A DNA stretch of 64,000 bases from Citrobacter youngae ATCC 29220 (GTDB lineage: Bacteria > Pseudomonadota > Gammaproteobacteria > Enterobacterales > Enterobacteriaceae), in the NCBI RefSeq assembly GCF_000155975.1, contig NZ_GG730299.1, forward strand, positions 2,643,740-2,707,739, written 5' to 3'. This document shows positions 8,322-17,308 of this stretch, in pieces. A program made the position numbers and the translations under genes. Position 1 is the first letter of the stretch; every line of letters starts with the position of its first letter. The notes beneath the pieces were generated by a model that ran no database searches, was not told where the DNA came from, and was given only the letters and a program-made list of their open reading frames with translations.

Positions 8322-9308
8322 TCAGGAAAAGATTTCTATTCCCTGTTTTCGCATTGATGCCAGACGATAACGAAGCGCACGGGGGGTGATTCCTAATAAA
8401 TCAGCGATTTTGGTTTTATTACCCTGATATTTGCGCATCAGGTCAGCGATATATTGATATTGCGCGCTGCGACCATGCTGGCCCAGATTGTCGCTGGTGG
8501 TGATTTGCGCACTGGGTTTTGGCTGCCATTGCGGCTCGCTCCAGGAATCGGACTCAATGGATGGCAGACCTAAGGTATCGGGATAAATGACGCCATCACG
8601 ATTAAGGATCATTCCCCGTTGAATAGCGTTCTCAAGCTGGCGCACATTACCCGGCCACGCATAGCTCAATAATGCCCGGCGTGACGATTCAGAAAGCTTG
8701 ATATTTTTAACCAGTACCGTGGAATATTTTTTAATAAACGATTCCGCCAGCGGGATAATGTCTTCCATACGCTCGCGTAACGGTGGCATCGTCAAAGGAA
8801 TCACTGACATGCGATAATAGAGATCTTCTCTGAAGCGTCCTGCCGCCACCTCTTCCTCAAGGTTTTTATTGGTACAGGCAATTAAACGAAAATTTAATTT
8901 GATTAGGCGATTACTGCCTAAACGCTCGACCTGTTGTTCCTGTAATACCCGCAGTATTTTGGCCTGCAGCGCCAAAGGCATATCCCCGATCTCATCCAGC
9001 AACAATGTACCGTTATTGGCTAATTCCATCTTTCCCGGTACGGTAGCAACGGCCCCGGTGAACGCACCTTTGTCGTAACCAAACAGCGTTGCTTCGAGCA
9101 TATTTTCAGGAATAGCGGCACAGTTCACGCCGATATAAGGCGCTGACGGCTGCTGCGCAAATGCAATCGAGTGAATAAATTTGGCAATACATTCTTTACC
9201 CGTACCGGTTTCGCCATGGATAAGTACAGGAACATTAAAAGCAGCAATACGCCTTGCCATTGAAAAAACGTTAATGCTGGAGGCTGCTTCGGCAATAAGT
9301 TCAAACAT
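8322..9308 (-). CDS. lafK: Lateral flagellar sigma-54-dependent activator LafK
   Basis: The 328-residue AAA+ enhancer-binding protein has Walker A GETGTGKE at residues 32-39, the sigma-54 contact motif GAFTGA at 81-86, Walker B LLLDEIGD and a C-terminal Fis-type helix-turn-helix (GNKTKIADLLGITPRALRYR). It begins almost directly with the AAA+ domain, so no receiver or sensor domain is present. Activity is therefore probably set by expression rather than phosphorylation. It stands divergent from lfiM and directly upstream of lfiE on the same strand. In other lateral flagellar systems it is the master regulator of early flagellar operons. Confidence 0.92.
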   Translation of the reverse strand: MFELIAEAASSINVFSMARRIAAFNVPVLIHGETGTGKECIAKFIHSIAFAQQPSAPYIGVNCAAIPENMLEATLFGYDKGAFTGAVATVPGKMELANNGTLLLDEIGDMPLALQAKILRVLQEQQVERLGSNRLIKLNFRLIACTNKNLEEEVAAGRFREDLYYRMSVIPLTMPPLRERMEDIIPLAESFIKKYSTVLVKNIKLSESSRRALLSYAWPGNVRQLENAIQRGMILNRDGVIYPDTLGLPSIESDSWSEPQWQPKPSAQITTSDNLGQHGRSAQYQYIADLMRKYQGNKTKIADLLGITPRALRYRLASMRKQGIEIFS

Positions 9309-9854
9309 GATTATTTACACTTAGAAGTAAAGTTAACATCCATTACGAGAAATATACGAATCATTCCAAAGCACTTCATCGAATAATAGATATCGCCCGT
9401 GCCATGTCTTAATCTCATCCTTGCTCATGTTTTACCGCCCTTTCACAGGGCAGCCCTATCGGAGACTATTTTCAAATAGGGTTTTTCCTAAAAAAAATAC
9501 TAACACTGGTCCCATTAACAATCTTAAATTAAAAGATAATAAAAATATTATTCAATAAAAAACAATGAGTTAAGCATCAAATAATGTAAAAACCGGACAC
9601 AAAAAACAGCGCCGGACCGCGGCAGTCGGTAAGCGGGCAACGTCACGGATACGTAATTAATTATTTTTTAATTATAGTTCATCACCATTAATAACTTGCA
9701 GAAGAGATAGGTAAAATATCTAATATCCAGCCCTGGATCAGAGAAGATCCCAGGTACTGCATTTCATATCTAATGGACTTCAACACTATGAGAATAGCGT
9801 CAAGGATGAACAATAAATTAAATGGATTTGTATTTTCTTTGATAACCGCGGGAT
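9309..9854. promoter_or_regulatory. Divergent intergenic region lafK / lfiM
   Basis: This AT-rich stretch of about 546 bp separates the two halves of the Flag-2 assembly operons and must hold promoters for lafK and lfiM. A GC-rich patch at 9610-9648 contains CGGCAGTCGGTAAGCG (9620-9635) on the plus strand. It has the GG-N10-GC spacing of a sigma-54 promoter but poor flanking matches, and it is more than 200 bp from lfiM. No convincing full gene is visible besides the small frame at 9333-9428. Confidence 0.4.
9333..9428 (-). other. Possible 31-codon ORF upstream of and in frame with lafK
   Basis: An ATG at 9428 opens a 31-residue frame (MSKDEIKTWHGRYLLFDEVL, then more) ending at a TAA at 9333. 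The frame is the same as that of lafK, which starts 24 nt later after further in-frame stops. It could be a leader peptide, a relic of an N-terminal lafK extension, or chance. A GGGCGG purine stretch lies upstream. I do not recognise the sequence. Confidence 0.2.
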
Positions 9855-9902
9855 TTGATATCAATTCATCCGCCCCAGAAATTACAGCTGAGAAAGCGTG
9901 CC

Positions 9903-10766
9903 ATGCTGAAATATAGTCAAACGCCCGGAATCTTTAAACTTGAAGGAAACCGGCTTGGGCGTCCATATCATCGTCTGCCGACTATGTTTACGGGGAGTTT
10001 TGATACAATTGAATCACATCTTGGAAACTATTTCCTGAAAAAACATCGCACAAATATAACACTCAAAAAAATACACTGTGAGATGGATGTTATCAATAAA
10101 AGCGCAGAGCTATTGGTCTCGCAGGTAGGGCATTTGGCTTTTGATATCGATCGCGCGCTATTGTTAATGTTATTAGGCAATTTTTATGGTCTGACTTCCT
10201 CACTGGCAGACGAAAAATCCCAGGATGATTTACCGACCAAAACAGAAACTCGCCTGAGAAGCAGGCTGGCGCTGGATATTAGCAATATTATTTTTAATAA
10301 AAATATATCTGGTATTCCGCTGACGCTCAAACCTGACAGCAGTACCGTACAAACACATTGGGCTTATCAGCTTACTTTTGTGTTAGGTGATGAGGAGAAT
10401 TGCAGTTTCCGCATCTTACTGGACGATTCGCACACCGATTATATTCTGAATTTAATCCGCCGTAGCGAGCACGGAGAGAAAAAAAAGCAGATTGATAAAG
10501 CCAGCGCAGAGGCGCGTAAAAAAACGCTGATCAAAGAAATCATTCATACGCTGCCGCTAACCATGAACGTGAAGATTGCAGAAATTCCTCTGAATGTGGC
10601 CGACCTGACGACAATTAAACCCGGCGATATTTTACCGATTGCGATGCCTGATACTTTCCCTGTTTATATCGGGAAATCCGAATTATTTAATGCCCTGATC
10701 GTAGAAGACAAAGACAAACTGTTTTTGTCCGAATTAACGAGCAAGACGGAGAAATCCTATGAGTAA
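9903..10766 (+). CDS. lfiM: Lateral flagellar motor switch protein LfiM
   Basis: This FliM-type C-ring protein has a clear C-terminal SpoA domain (about the last 75 residues, including LPLTMNVKIAEIPLNVADL and KPGDILPIAMP). The rest is diverged from FliM. I choose the ATG at 9903 (287 residues, MLKYSQTPG), which has a GAGAAAG stretch upstream. The frame is open to a TTG at 9855, which would add 16 residues. With either start the N-terminus has no LSQxEIDALL-type CheY-phosphate-binding peptide, and I see no GGDGR-like motif in the middle domain. It overlaps lfiN by 8 nt. Confidence 0.85.
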   Translation: MLKYSQTPGIFKLEGNRLGRPYHRLPTMFTGSFDTIESHLGNYFLKKHRTNITLKKIHCEMDVINKSAELLVSQVGHLAFDIDRALLLMLLGNFYGLTSSLADEKSQDDLPTKTETRLRSRLALDISNIIFNKNISGIPLTLKPDSSTVQTHWAYQLTFVLGDEENCSFRILLDDSHTDYILNLIRRSEHGEKKKQIDKASAEARKKTLIKEIIHTLPLTMNVKIAEIPLNVADLTTIKPGDILPIAMPDTFPVYIGKSELFNALIVEDKDKLFLSELTSKTEKSYE

Positions 10767-11130
10767 GCCAGAAGATATTTTAGAGCAAGGCTTCGAGTTA
10801 GCCCCCGAAGCGACTACGCCCCCCGCGCCGTCTGTAACAGAGACGCTGGTGGCGCGTTTAGAGGACCGTTTTTCCGAGTCGATGTCGTTACTCAAACGTA
10901 TTCCGGTCACGCTAACGCTGGAAGTCTCCTCCGTGGAGGTGATGCTGGCAGACCTGCTGAACATTGATGACGACACGGTCATTGAGATGGATAAACTCGC
11001 CGGTGAACCGCTGGATATTAAGGTCAATAATATCCTGCTAGGTAAGGCTGAAGTGGTGGTGGTCAACGAAAAATATGGCCTGCGCGTTCTTGAATTTAAC
11101 ACGCATGAAATCAACGACCTGGCACCATGA
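10759..11130 (+). CDS. lfiN: Lateral flagellar motor switch protein LfiN
   Basis: The 123-residue FliN homologue is a SpoA-domain protein that builds the lower C-ring and docks the export ATPase complex through FliH. The C-terminal domain (residues about 50-118: RIPVTLTLEVSSVEVMLADL and onward) fits FliN. The acidic, proline-rich N-terminus is variable in the family. It overlaps lfiM by 8 nt and lfiP by 4 nt, showing a tightly coupled operon. Confidence 0.9.
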   Translation: MSKPEDILEQGFELAPEATTPPAPSVTETLVARLEDRFSESMSLLKRIPVTLTLEVSSVEVMLADLLNIDDDTVIEMDKLAGEPLDIKVNNILLGKAEVVVVNEKYGLRVLEFNTHEINDLAP

Positions 11131-11885
11131 AACGCGCGCTAACACTCACGCTCTTACTGGGTATCTCGTTACTCATCCTTTCTCCCTTTGCCTGCGCGCA
11201 AGGGGGAGATATCCCGTTGCTGAATGTCATTTCACACGGAAATAGCCAGGAATACAGCGTAAAAATTCAGGTCCTGATCCTGATGACCCTGGTGGGCATT
11301 CTGCCTACTCTGGTGCTGATGATGACCTGTTTTACCCGTTTTATCATTGTTCTTTCCCTGCTGCGTCAGGCGTTGGGCCTGCAGCAAACCCCGCCCAACC
11401 GCATCCTGATAGGTATTGCGCTGTCGTTAACCATGCTGGTGATGCGTCCAATCTGGATCAATATTTACGACCACGCGGTTGTGCCTTTTGAAAACGATCA
11501 AATCACGCTCCCCGACGCCCTGAGCACCGCCGCTTCGCCATTGAAGCGCTTTATGCTGGCGCAGACCAACAAAAAAGCGATAGCGCAAATCATGACGATC
11601 GCCAACGCAAAAGGGAATGCAGCCGATCAGGATCTCTCGATTGTTGTTCCCGCCTATGTGCTGAGCGAACTCAAAACCGCCTTTCAGATAGGCTTCATGA
11701 TTTACATTCCGTTTCTGGTGATCGACCTGATCGTCGCCAGCGTGCTGATGGCGATGGGGATGATGATGCTGTCGCCGCTGATCGTTTCGCTGCCCTTTAA
11801 ACTAATGCTCTTTGTGCTAATCGATGGCTGGGCGCTGACCGTCGGTACGCTGACCTCCAGCATTCGCGGTCTGGGGCTGGGCTAA
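11127..11885 (+). CDS. lfiP: Lateral flagellar export gate protein LfiP
   Basis: The 252-residue FliP homologue has a cleavable-looking N-terminal hydrophobic segment (residues 4-24, ending near FACAQ) and family motifs such as MTCFTRFIIVLSLLRQALG and FQIGFMIYIPFLVIDLIVAS. FliP forms the core of the export channel with FliQ and FliR in the inner membrane. Its length is standard. Confidence 0.95.
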   Translation: MKRALTLTLLLGISLLILSPFACAQGGDIPLLNVISHGNSQEYSVKIQVLILMTLVGILPTLVLMMTCFTRFIIVLSLLRQALGLQQTPPNRILIGIALSLTMLVMRPIWINIYDHAVVPFENDQITLPDALSTAASPLKRFMLAQTNKKAIAQIMTIANAKGNAADQDLSIVVPAYVLSELKTAFQIGFMIYIPFLVIDLIVASVLMAMGMMMLSPLIVSLPFKLMLFVLIDGWALTVGTLTSSIRGLGLG

Positions 11886-11897
11886 CGGAGAACGACC

Positions 11898-12170
11898 ATG
11901 CTAACCATTGATGTAGCCGCAGACATCGTCGCCAGCGGTATAAAAGTCGTGATCATTTTAGTCTGCGTATTGGTCGTTCCCAGCCTGCTGGTGGGTATGC
12001 TGGTCAGCATTTTTCAGGCTGTGACGCAGATTAACGAACAAACGCTCAGCTTTTTACCCAGGCTTATCGTCACCCTCGCGGTATTGGGTATTTGCGGAAA
12101 ATGGATGATCGTCCAGTTGAGCGATCTCTGCGTGCATCTGTTCACTCAGGCCGCCATTCTGGTGCACTGA
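11898..12170 (+). CDS. lfiQ: Lateral flagellar export gate protein LfiQ
   Basis: The 90-residue FliQ homologue has two transmembrane helices (about residues 15-40 and 52-75) and the family segment LVGMLVSIFQAVTQINEQTL. It lies 12 bp after lfiP and 1 bp before lfiR. Confidence 0.94.
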   Translation: MLTIDVAADIVASGIKVVIILVCVLVVPSLLVGMLVSIFQAVTQINEQTLSFLPRLIVTLAVLGICGKWMIVQLSDLCVHLFTQAAILVH

Positions 12171-12171
12171 C

Positions 12172-12954
12172 ATGCGCGAAACAGATGTTACACAGCTAAG
12201 TAACCTGATACTGGGGATGTGGTTTCCGTTCGTGCGCATTATGGCGTTTATTCACTACGCGCCGGTGCTGGATAACGCGGCGCTGACCATACGGATACGC
12301 ATTATTTTGTCACTGGCGCTGGCCTTTATCATTACGCCGCTTATCCCCCACCCGGTTCCAGACAACCTGTTGTCGATCAACAGCATTATTTTGACCGCAG
12401 AGCAGTTTCTCTGGGGAATGCTTTTCGGCCTGATGCTGCAGTTTTTATTTTTAGCGCTGCAGCTGGCGGGTCAGATCCTCTCCTTTAATATGGGGATGAG
12501 CATGGCGGTGATGAACGACCCCAGCAGCGGCGCGTCAACGACGGTGCTGGCGGAAATGATCAACATCTACGCGGTGATACTGTTTTTTGCGATGGACGGC
12601 CATTTGCTGCTGGTAAGCATTTTATTCAAAGGCTTTACCTACTGGCCGATTGGCAATGCGCTGCACCCGCAATCTCTACGCACTATTTCTCTGGCGCTGG
12701 GCTGGGTTCTCGCCGCCGCCACGCTGCTGGCGCTGCCAACGACCTTCATCATGCTGATTGTCCAGGGCTGCTTCGGCCTGCTTAACCGCATTGCGCCTCC
12801 GCTCAACCTGTACTCATTAGGTTTTCCCATCAACATGCTGGCGGGCCTGATCTGCTTTGCGACCCTGCTTTACAACCTGCCCGACCACTATTTGCACCTG
12901 GCGAATTTCGTCTTACAGCAGCTTGACGCACTGAAGGGGCACTATGGCGGATAG
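12172..12954 (+). CDS. lfiR: Lateral flagellar export gate protein LfiR
   Basis: The 260-residue FliR homologue is polytopic, with about six hydrophobic segments and the conserved SFNMGMSMAVMNDPSSGAST region. It completes the FliP-Q-R channel. The 3' end overlaps lfhB by 11 nt. Confidence 0.94.
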   Translation: MRETDVTQLSNLILGMWFPFVRIMAFIHYAPVLDNAALTIRIRIILSLALAFIITPLIPHPVPDNLLSINSIILTAEQFLWGMLFGLMLQFLFLALQLAGQILSFNMGMSMAVMNDPSSGASTTVLAEMINIYAVILFFAMDGHLLLVSILFKGFTYWPIGNALHPQSLRTISLALGWVLAAATLLALPTTFIMLIVQGCFGLLNRIAPPLNLYSLGFPINMLAGLICFATLLYNLPDHYLHLANFVLQQLDALKGHYGG

Positions 12955-14083
12955 CAGCAGCGAAGAAAAAACAGAAAAACCCTCGGCGCAAAAACTTCGC
13001 AAAGCCAGGCAAGAGGGGCAAATACCGCGCTCAAAAGATATGGGGCTTGCCGCCAGTCTGTTTGCCGCATTTATGGTGATCTCCAGCAGCTTTCCCTGGT
13101 ACGAAGATTTCGTGCGCGAAAGCTTTATCAGCGTGCATCAGTATGCGCAGAACATAAATGACCCGGACATCATCGGTCAGTTCCTTGAGCACCATCTGCT
13201 GATTTTAGGCAAGTTCATCCTGACGCTGTTACCGATGCCGGTTGCCGCGCTGTTCGCCTCACTGGTTCCGGGAGGCTGGCTGTTCCTGCCGAAAAAAATA
13301 TTGCCGGACTTTAGCAAATTGAGTCCGCTCAAAGGCATTAGCCGCCTGTTTTCTACCGACCATCTGGTGGATACCGGCAAGATGACGCTGAAAGCGATAG
13401 TGCTGCTGGTGATGCTGTGGATCAGCGTACGCAATAACGTTGCGGCATTTCTCGGCTTGCAAGAGCTGTATTTCAAACAGGCCATCAGCGATGGCCTGGC
13501 GCTGTACAGCAGTATTATGCGTAACTTTGTCATCCTGTTTGTCTTTTTCGCCGTCATCGATGTTCCTCTGGCGAAAAAAATGTTCACCAAAGGGTTGAAG
13601 ATGACCAAACAGGAAGTGAAGGAAGAGTATAAAAATCAGGAAGGTAAACCGGAAGTGCGGGCCAGGATCCGCCGCCTGCAGCGGCAAATGGCGATGGGGC
13701 AAATTCGCAAGGTCGTGCCGAAGGCCGATGTGGTGATCACCAACCCAACCCACTATGCCGTGGCGCTGCAGTATGACCAGTCGCGCGCCGCCGCGCCCTT
13801 CGTTGTTGCCAAAGGCACCGATGAAATCGCGCTGTATATTCGCCAGGTGGCGGCGGAAAGCAACATTGAGATTGTTGAATTTCCTAAGCTGGCGCGTTCC
13901 GTTTATTACACCACGCAGGTCAATCAACAGATCCCATTTCAACTTTATCGGGCGATTGCACACGTCCTGACCTATGTACTGCAAATGAAGCACTGGCGTG
14001 ACGGTTCGCAAGCTCGTCCTTCGCTGAACAGACACATTTCCATTCCAAAAGAGGTTCTTAAACTGGATGCCGAAAACAACTAA
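12944..14083 (+). CDS. lfhB: Lateral flagellar export switch protein LfhB
   Basis: This FlhB homologue of 379 residues has four predicted membrane helices in the first 215 residues, followed by a cytoplasmic domain with the self-cleavage motif NPTH (ADVVITNPTHYAVALQYD, near residue 267). Cleavage between Asn and Pro is known to switch export from hook to filament substrates. The N-terminus (SSEEKTEKPSAQKLRKARQE) is typical of the family. It overlaps both lfiR and lfhA. Confidence 0.95.
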   Translation: MADSSSEEKTEKPSAQKLRKARQEGQIPRSKDMGLAASLFAAFMVISSSFPWYEDFVRESFISVHQYAQNINDPDIIGQFLEHHLLILGKFILTLLPMPVAALFASLVPGGWLFLPKKILPDFSKLSPLKGISRLFSTDHLVDTGKMTLKAIVLLVMLWISVRNNVAAFLGLQELYFKQAISDGLALYSSIMRNFVILFVFFAVIDVPLAKKMFTKGLKMTKQEVKEEYKNQEGKPEVRARIRRLQRQMAMGQIRKVVPKADVVITNPTHYAVALQYDQSRAAAPFVVAKGTDEIALYIRQVAAESNIEIVEFPKLARSVYYTTQVNQQIPFQLYRAIAHVLTYVLQMKHWRDGSQARPSLNRHISIPKEVLKLDAENN

Positions 14084-16160
14084 ACAACTCCTCGCGCTGC
14101 TACGCAACGGTAACATCGGCATTCCGCTGGTAATACTGTGTATCCTGGCGATGGTGATCCTGCCATTACCACCGGCGCTGCTGGATATTCTGTTCACCTT
14201 TAACATCGTGCTGGCGGTAATGGTGCTGTTGGTGGCCGTTTCGGCGAAACGTCCGCTCGAATTCAGCCTGTTCCCGACCATTTTGTTGATCACCACCTTA
14301 ATGCGCCTGACGCTGAACGTGGCGTCAACGCGCGTGGTGTTACTGCACGGTCATATGGGCGCAGGCGCTGCCGGTAAGGTGATTGAGTCCTTCGGCCAGG
14401 TGGTGATCGGCGGTAACTTTGTCGTCGGTTTTGTGGTGTTCATCATTCTGATGATCATCAACTTTATCGTGGTTACCAAGGGCGCCGAGCGTATTTCCGA
14501 AGTTTCGGCCCGCTTTACGCTGGACGCCATGCCCGGAAAGCAGATGGCTATCGACGCCGATCTGAACGCGGGCCTGATTAATCAGGCCCAGGCGCAGGCG
14601 CGACGTAAAGATGTGGCGGGCGAAGCGGATTTCTATGGCGCAATGGACGGTGCGTCGAAGTTCGTGCGCGGTGATGCCATCGCCGGGATGATGATTCTGG
14701 CCATCAACCTGATCGGCGGCGTCTGCATCGGGATCTTCAAATACGATTTAAGCGCCGAAGCTGCATTCCAGCAATACGTCCTGATGACCATCGGTGACGG
14801 CCTCGTCGCCCAGATACCGTCCCTGCTGCTGTCGACGGCGGCGGCGATTATCGTTACTCGCGTGAGCGACAGCGGCGATATCGCCACGGACGTGCGTAGC
14901 CAGCTGCTGGCCAGCCCCTCCGTACTGTATACCGCCACCAGCATTATGTTTGTACTGGCAGTGGTGCCGGGGATGCCGCACTTCCCCTTCCTGATTTTCA
15001 GCGCCCTGCTGGGATTCACCGCCTGGCGCATGAGCAAGCGACCGAAGGTTGCTGAGACCGAAGAGAAAAATCTCGAAACGCTGACCAAAACCATCGCAGA
15101 AACCACCGAGCAGCAGGTCAGTTGGGAGACTATCCCCTTAATTGAGCCGATCAGCCTGAGCCTGGGGTACAAGCTGGTGGCGTTGGTAGACAAATCGAAA
15201 GGGAATCCGCTGACCCAACGAATTCGCGGCGTGCGGCAGGTGATCTCCGACAGCAACGGCGTGTTGTTACCGGAAATTCGCATTCGCGAAAACTTCCGCC
15301 TTAAACCGACCCAGTACGCCATTTTTATCAATGGGATCAAGGCCGATGAGGCCGATATTCCCTCCGATAAGCTGATGGCGTTGCCCTCCAGTGAAACTTA
15401 CGGCGAGATCGACGGCGTGTTAGGCCACGATCCGGCCTACGGTATGCCGGTCACCTGGATTGTTCCGGCGCAAAAAGCTAAAGCGTTAAATATGGGATAC
15501 CAGGTCATTGATAGCGCCAGCGTCATTGCGACACATGTGAATAAGATCATTCGCAGCTATATTCCCGAACTCTTTAACTACGATGACATTACGCAGTTGC
15601 ATAACCGTCTCTCGTCTATGGCGCCTCGTCTGGCGGAAGATTTGAGCGCGGCGCTGAATTACAGCCAGCTATTGAAAGTGTACCGGGCGCTGCTTATTGA
15701 TGGGGTGTCATTGCGCGACATCGTCACCATAGCTACCGTACTGGTCGCCAGTAGCGCCGTGACCAAAGATCATATTCTGTTAACGGCGGATGTACGTCTG
15801 GCGCTCCGTCGCAGCATTACCCATCCGTTTGTGCGCAAAGATGAGCTGGCGGTATATACGCTGAATAGTGAGCTGGAGAATCTGCTGGCGAATGTGGTGA
15901 ATCAGGCTCAGCAAAGCGGCAAAGTGGTGCTGGACAGCGTTCCGGTCGATCCCAATATGCTGAATCAGTTCCAGACCAATATGCCGCAGATTAAAGAGCA
16001 GATGAAAGCGGCGGGTAAAGAACCGGTCCTGCTGGTTGCACCGCAGTTACGTCCTCTGCTCGCCCGCTATGCGCGCCTGTTTGCACCGGGTTTGCAGGTG
16101 CTGTCTTATAACGAAGTTCCTGATGAGCTGGAATTAAAGATCATGGGGGCGCTGAGTTAA
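14067..16160 (+). CDS. lfhA: Lateral flagellar export gate protein LfhA
   Basis: This is a full-length FlhA homologue of 697 residues. The membrane half (about 1-330) contains the FHIPEP-like segment LEFSLFPTILLITTLMRLTL and the cytosolic linker GAERISEVSARFTLDAMPGK, and the C-terminal half is the substrate-docking domain. FlhA forms the nonameric ring that couples proton flow to export. The corresponding K-12 gene (fhiA) is, as I recall, truncated; this one shows no break. It ends the operon, before the terminator at 16171. Confidence 0.95.
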   Translation: MPKTTKQLLALLRNGNIGIPLVILCILAMVILPLPPALLDILFTFNIVLAVMVLLVAVSAKRPLEFSLFPTILLITTLMRLTLNVASTRVVLLHGHMGAGAAGKVIESFGQVVIGGNFVVGFVVFIILMIINFIVVTKGAERISEVSARFTLDAMPGKQMAIDADLNAGLINQAQAQARRKDVAGEADFYGAMDGASKFVRGDAIAGMMILAINLIGGVCIGIFKYDLSAEAAFQQYVLMTIGDGLVAQIPSLLLSTAAAIIVTRVSDSGDIATDVRSQLLASPSVLYTATSIMFVLAVVPGMPHFPFLIFSALLGFTAWRMSKRPKVAETEEKNLETLTKTIAETTEQQVSWETIPLIEPISLSLGYKLVALVDKSKGNPLTQRIRGVRQVISDSNGVLLPEIRIRENFRLKPTQYAIFINGIKADEADIPSDKLMALPSSETYGEIDGVLGHDPAYGMPVTWIVPAQKAKALNMGYQVIDSASVIATHVNKIIRSYIPELFNYDDITQLHNRLSSMAPRLAEDLSAALNYSQLLKVYRALLIDGVSLRDIVTIATVLVASSAVTKDHILLTADVRLALRRSITHPFVRKDELAVYTLNSELENLLANVVNQAQQSGKVVLDSVPVDPNMLNQFQTNMPQIKEQMKAAGKEPVLLVAPQLRPLLARYARLFAPGLQVLSYNEVPDELELKIMGALS

Positions 16161-16170
16161 CCCCTGGCGA

Positions 16171-16195
16171 GGCGGTGTGATTACACCGCCTTTTT
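16171..16195 (+). terminator. Rho-independent terminator after lfhA
   Basis: GGCGGTGT-GATT-ACACCGCC forms a perfect 8 bp stem with a 4 nt loop, followed by five T. It lies 10 bp after the lfhA stop and just before the convergent end of yafL. Confidence 0.9.
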
Positions 16196-16197
16196 GC

Positions 16198-16959
16198 TTA
16201 CAGAATCGTATTTTCCGTAAGAATACGGCGGGCGCCGAGATAATGATCCCGCCAGAAGTCATCGGATAAATTACTGACCCGAATGGTTTCTCCCGTCCGC
16301 GGCGATTCAATAAATTGCCCCTGCCCCAAATAGACCCCCATGTGATCGGCAATATCCCGGCTGTGAATATGAAAGAAGACTAAATCACCACGGCGAAGAT
16401 CGCGGTTAGAGACGATGGTTGCCCGTCGGTAGTGATACATTTCATTCGCCGTCCGGGGCAATTTTGCCGCCAGGATTTTGTTGTAGGCATAAAAAATCAG
16501 CCCACTACAGTCAAACCCTTCATCCGGATTCGTTCCGCCCCACAAATAGGGTTTGCCTAGCTGCTGCTCAAGCCGGTGGATTGCAACTTCGGTGATATTG
16601 TGCAGATGATCGCTACTGAGAAAATGCGCATTTTCAGCCAGCTCCTGCCAGCGATGATCGCTGGCTTTTAGCGGCCCAGGGAACCACTCCGGGTGCTGTT
16701 TAATCAACGTCCTGTTCTGCTGGCGCAGCGCGCTTTTGCTTTGCGCATTCCCTTCCACCACGTAGCTTGCCTGCTTTTTTACCTGGGCGTAATAGTGCTT
16801 CAACAGCCGGGCGCGGTTACGCATACGCAATTGCGCCGCATAGCTTAAATGGGCGTCAGATAAGCCGGGCTGAACTTTGGCGACAGACGGAGATGACAGC
16901 ACAACACACAAAGACAGCAGACCCGGCAACAAGCGACGGGGTGCAGAGACAAAAAACAT
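16198..16959 (-). CDS. yafL: NlpC/P60 family peptidoglycan hydrolase YafL
   Basis: The 253-residue exported protein has an N-terminal hydrophobic signal (about residues 8-27) and a C-terminal NlpC/P60 domain. The catalytic Cys lies in GFDCSGLIFYAYN, the His in IADHMGVYLGQG and a third polar position follows in the ESPRTGE region. Such enzymes cleave D-Glu/mDAP bonds of peptide stems. It closely resembles the K-12 YafL sequence as I recall it. It marks the right-hand boundary of the Flag-2 locus. Confidence 0.92.
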   Translation of the reverse strand: MFFVSAPRRLLPGLLSLCVVLSSPSVAKVQPGLSDAHLSYAAQLRMRNRARLLKHYYAQVKKQASYVVEGNAQSKSALRQQNRTLIKQHPEWFPGPLKASDHRWQELAENAHFLSSDHLHNITEVAIHRLEQQLGKPYLWGGTNPDEGFDCSGLIFYAYNKILAAKLPRTANEMYHYRRATIVSNRDLRRGDLVFFHIHSRDIADHMGVYLGQGQFIESPRTGETIRVSNLSDDFWRDHYLGARRILTENTIL

Positions 16960-17308
16960 GAAAAGAAGAATACCTGGTCAAACACGTTCGGCGCAGTCTA
17001 CCTCTACTGCCCGTCATTCCATTTTAATATTCGATTATTAAATAATTAATTTTTTAAATTCAATATATTAGCTGTTCTGCATAATTAAGACGAAATGCCG
17101 TACGATAGCCAGCAAAATAGGCCCGTGTCTGACTGCCTTTAAGCGCAATTTTCCGTATAAAGAAAAACTAAAGTGTAAACGCCGCACGAGAGACTTGCGA
17201 AAAACTCTCTTGGTGCTAATGTGAGCGCTCCAGATCCAGATTTATCCGATTTGGGGACTCTTTTTGCCGTCCTGGCGTGTGTAATCGTTTTATCAAGGAA
17301 TAAGCAGT
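16960..17308. other. Intergenic region yafL / dpaA
   Basis: These 349 bp lie between divergent genes. An AT-rich core at about 17020-17085 could hold promoters for both, and the dpaA start has an AAGGA site (17295-17299). E. coli K-12 keeps a dinJ-yafQ toxin-antitoxin pair in this area; I see no trace of it here. No other gene-like frame is convincing. Confidence 0.4.

Noticed and set aside
9390-9407. Minus-strand TGGCACG resembling a -24 sigma-54 half-site upstream of lafK
   Set aside because: The -12 position reads ATAT where TTGC is needed, so the GG-N10-GC rule fails. It also lies inside the 31-codon frame.
9789-9917. 42-codon frame ahead of lfiM
   Set aside because: It has no ribosome site, overlaps the lfiM start in another frame and has no recognisable sequence.
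16960-17308. dinJ-yafQ toxin-antitoxin pair expected from K-12
   Set aside because: No frame in this interval resembles either protein.
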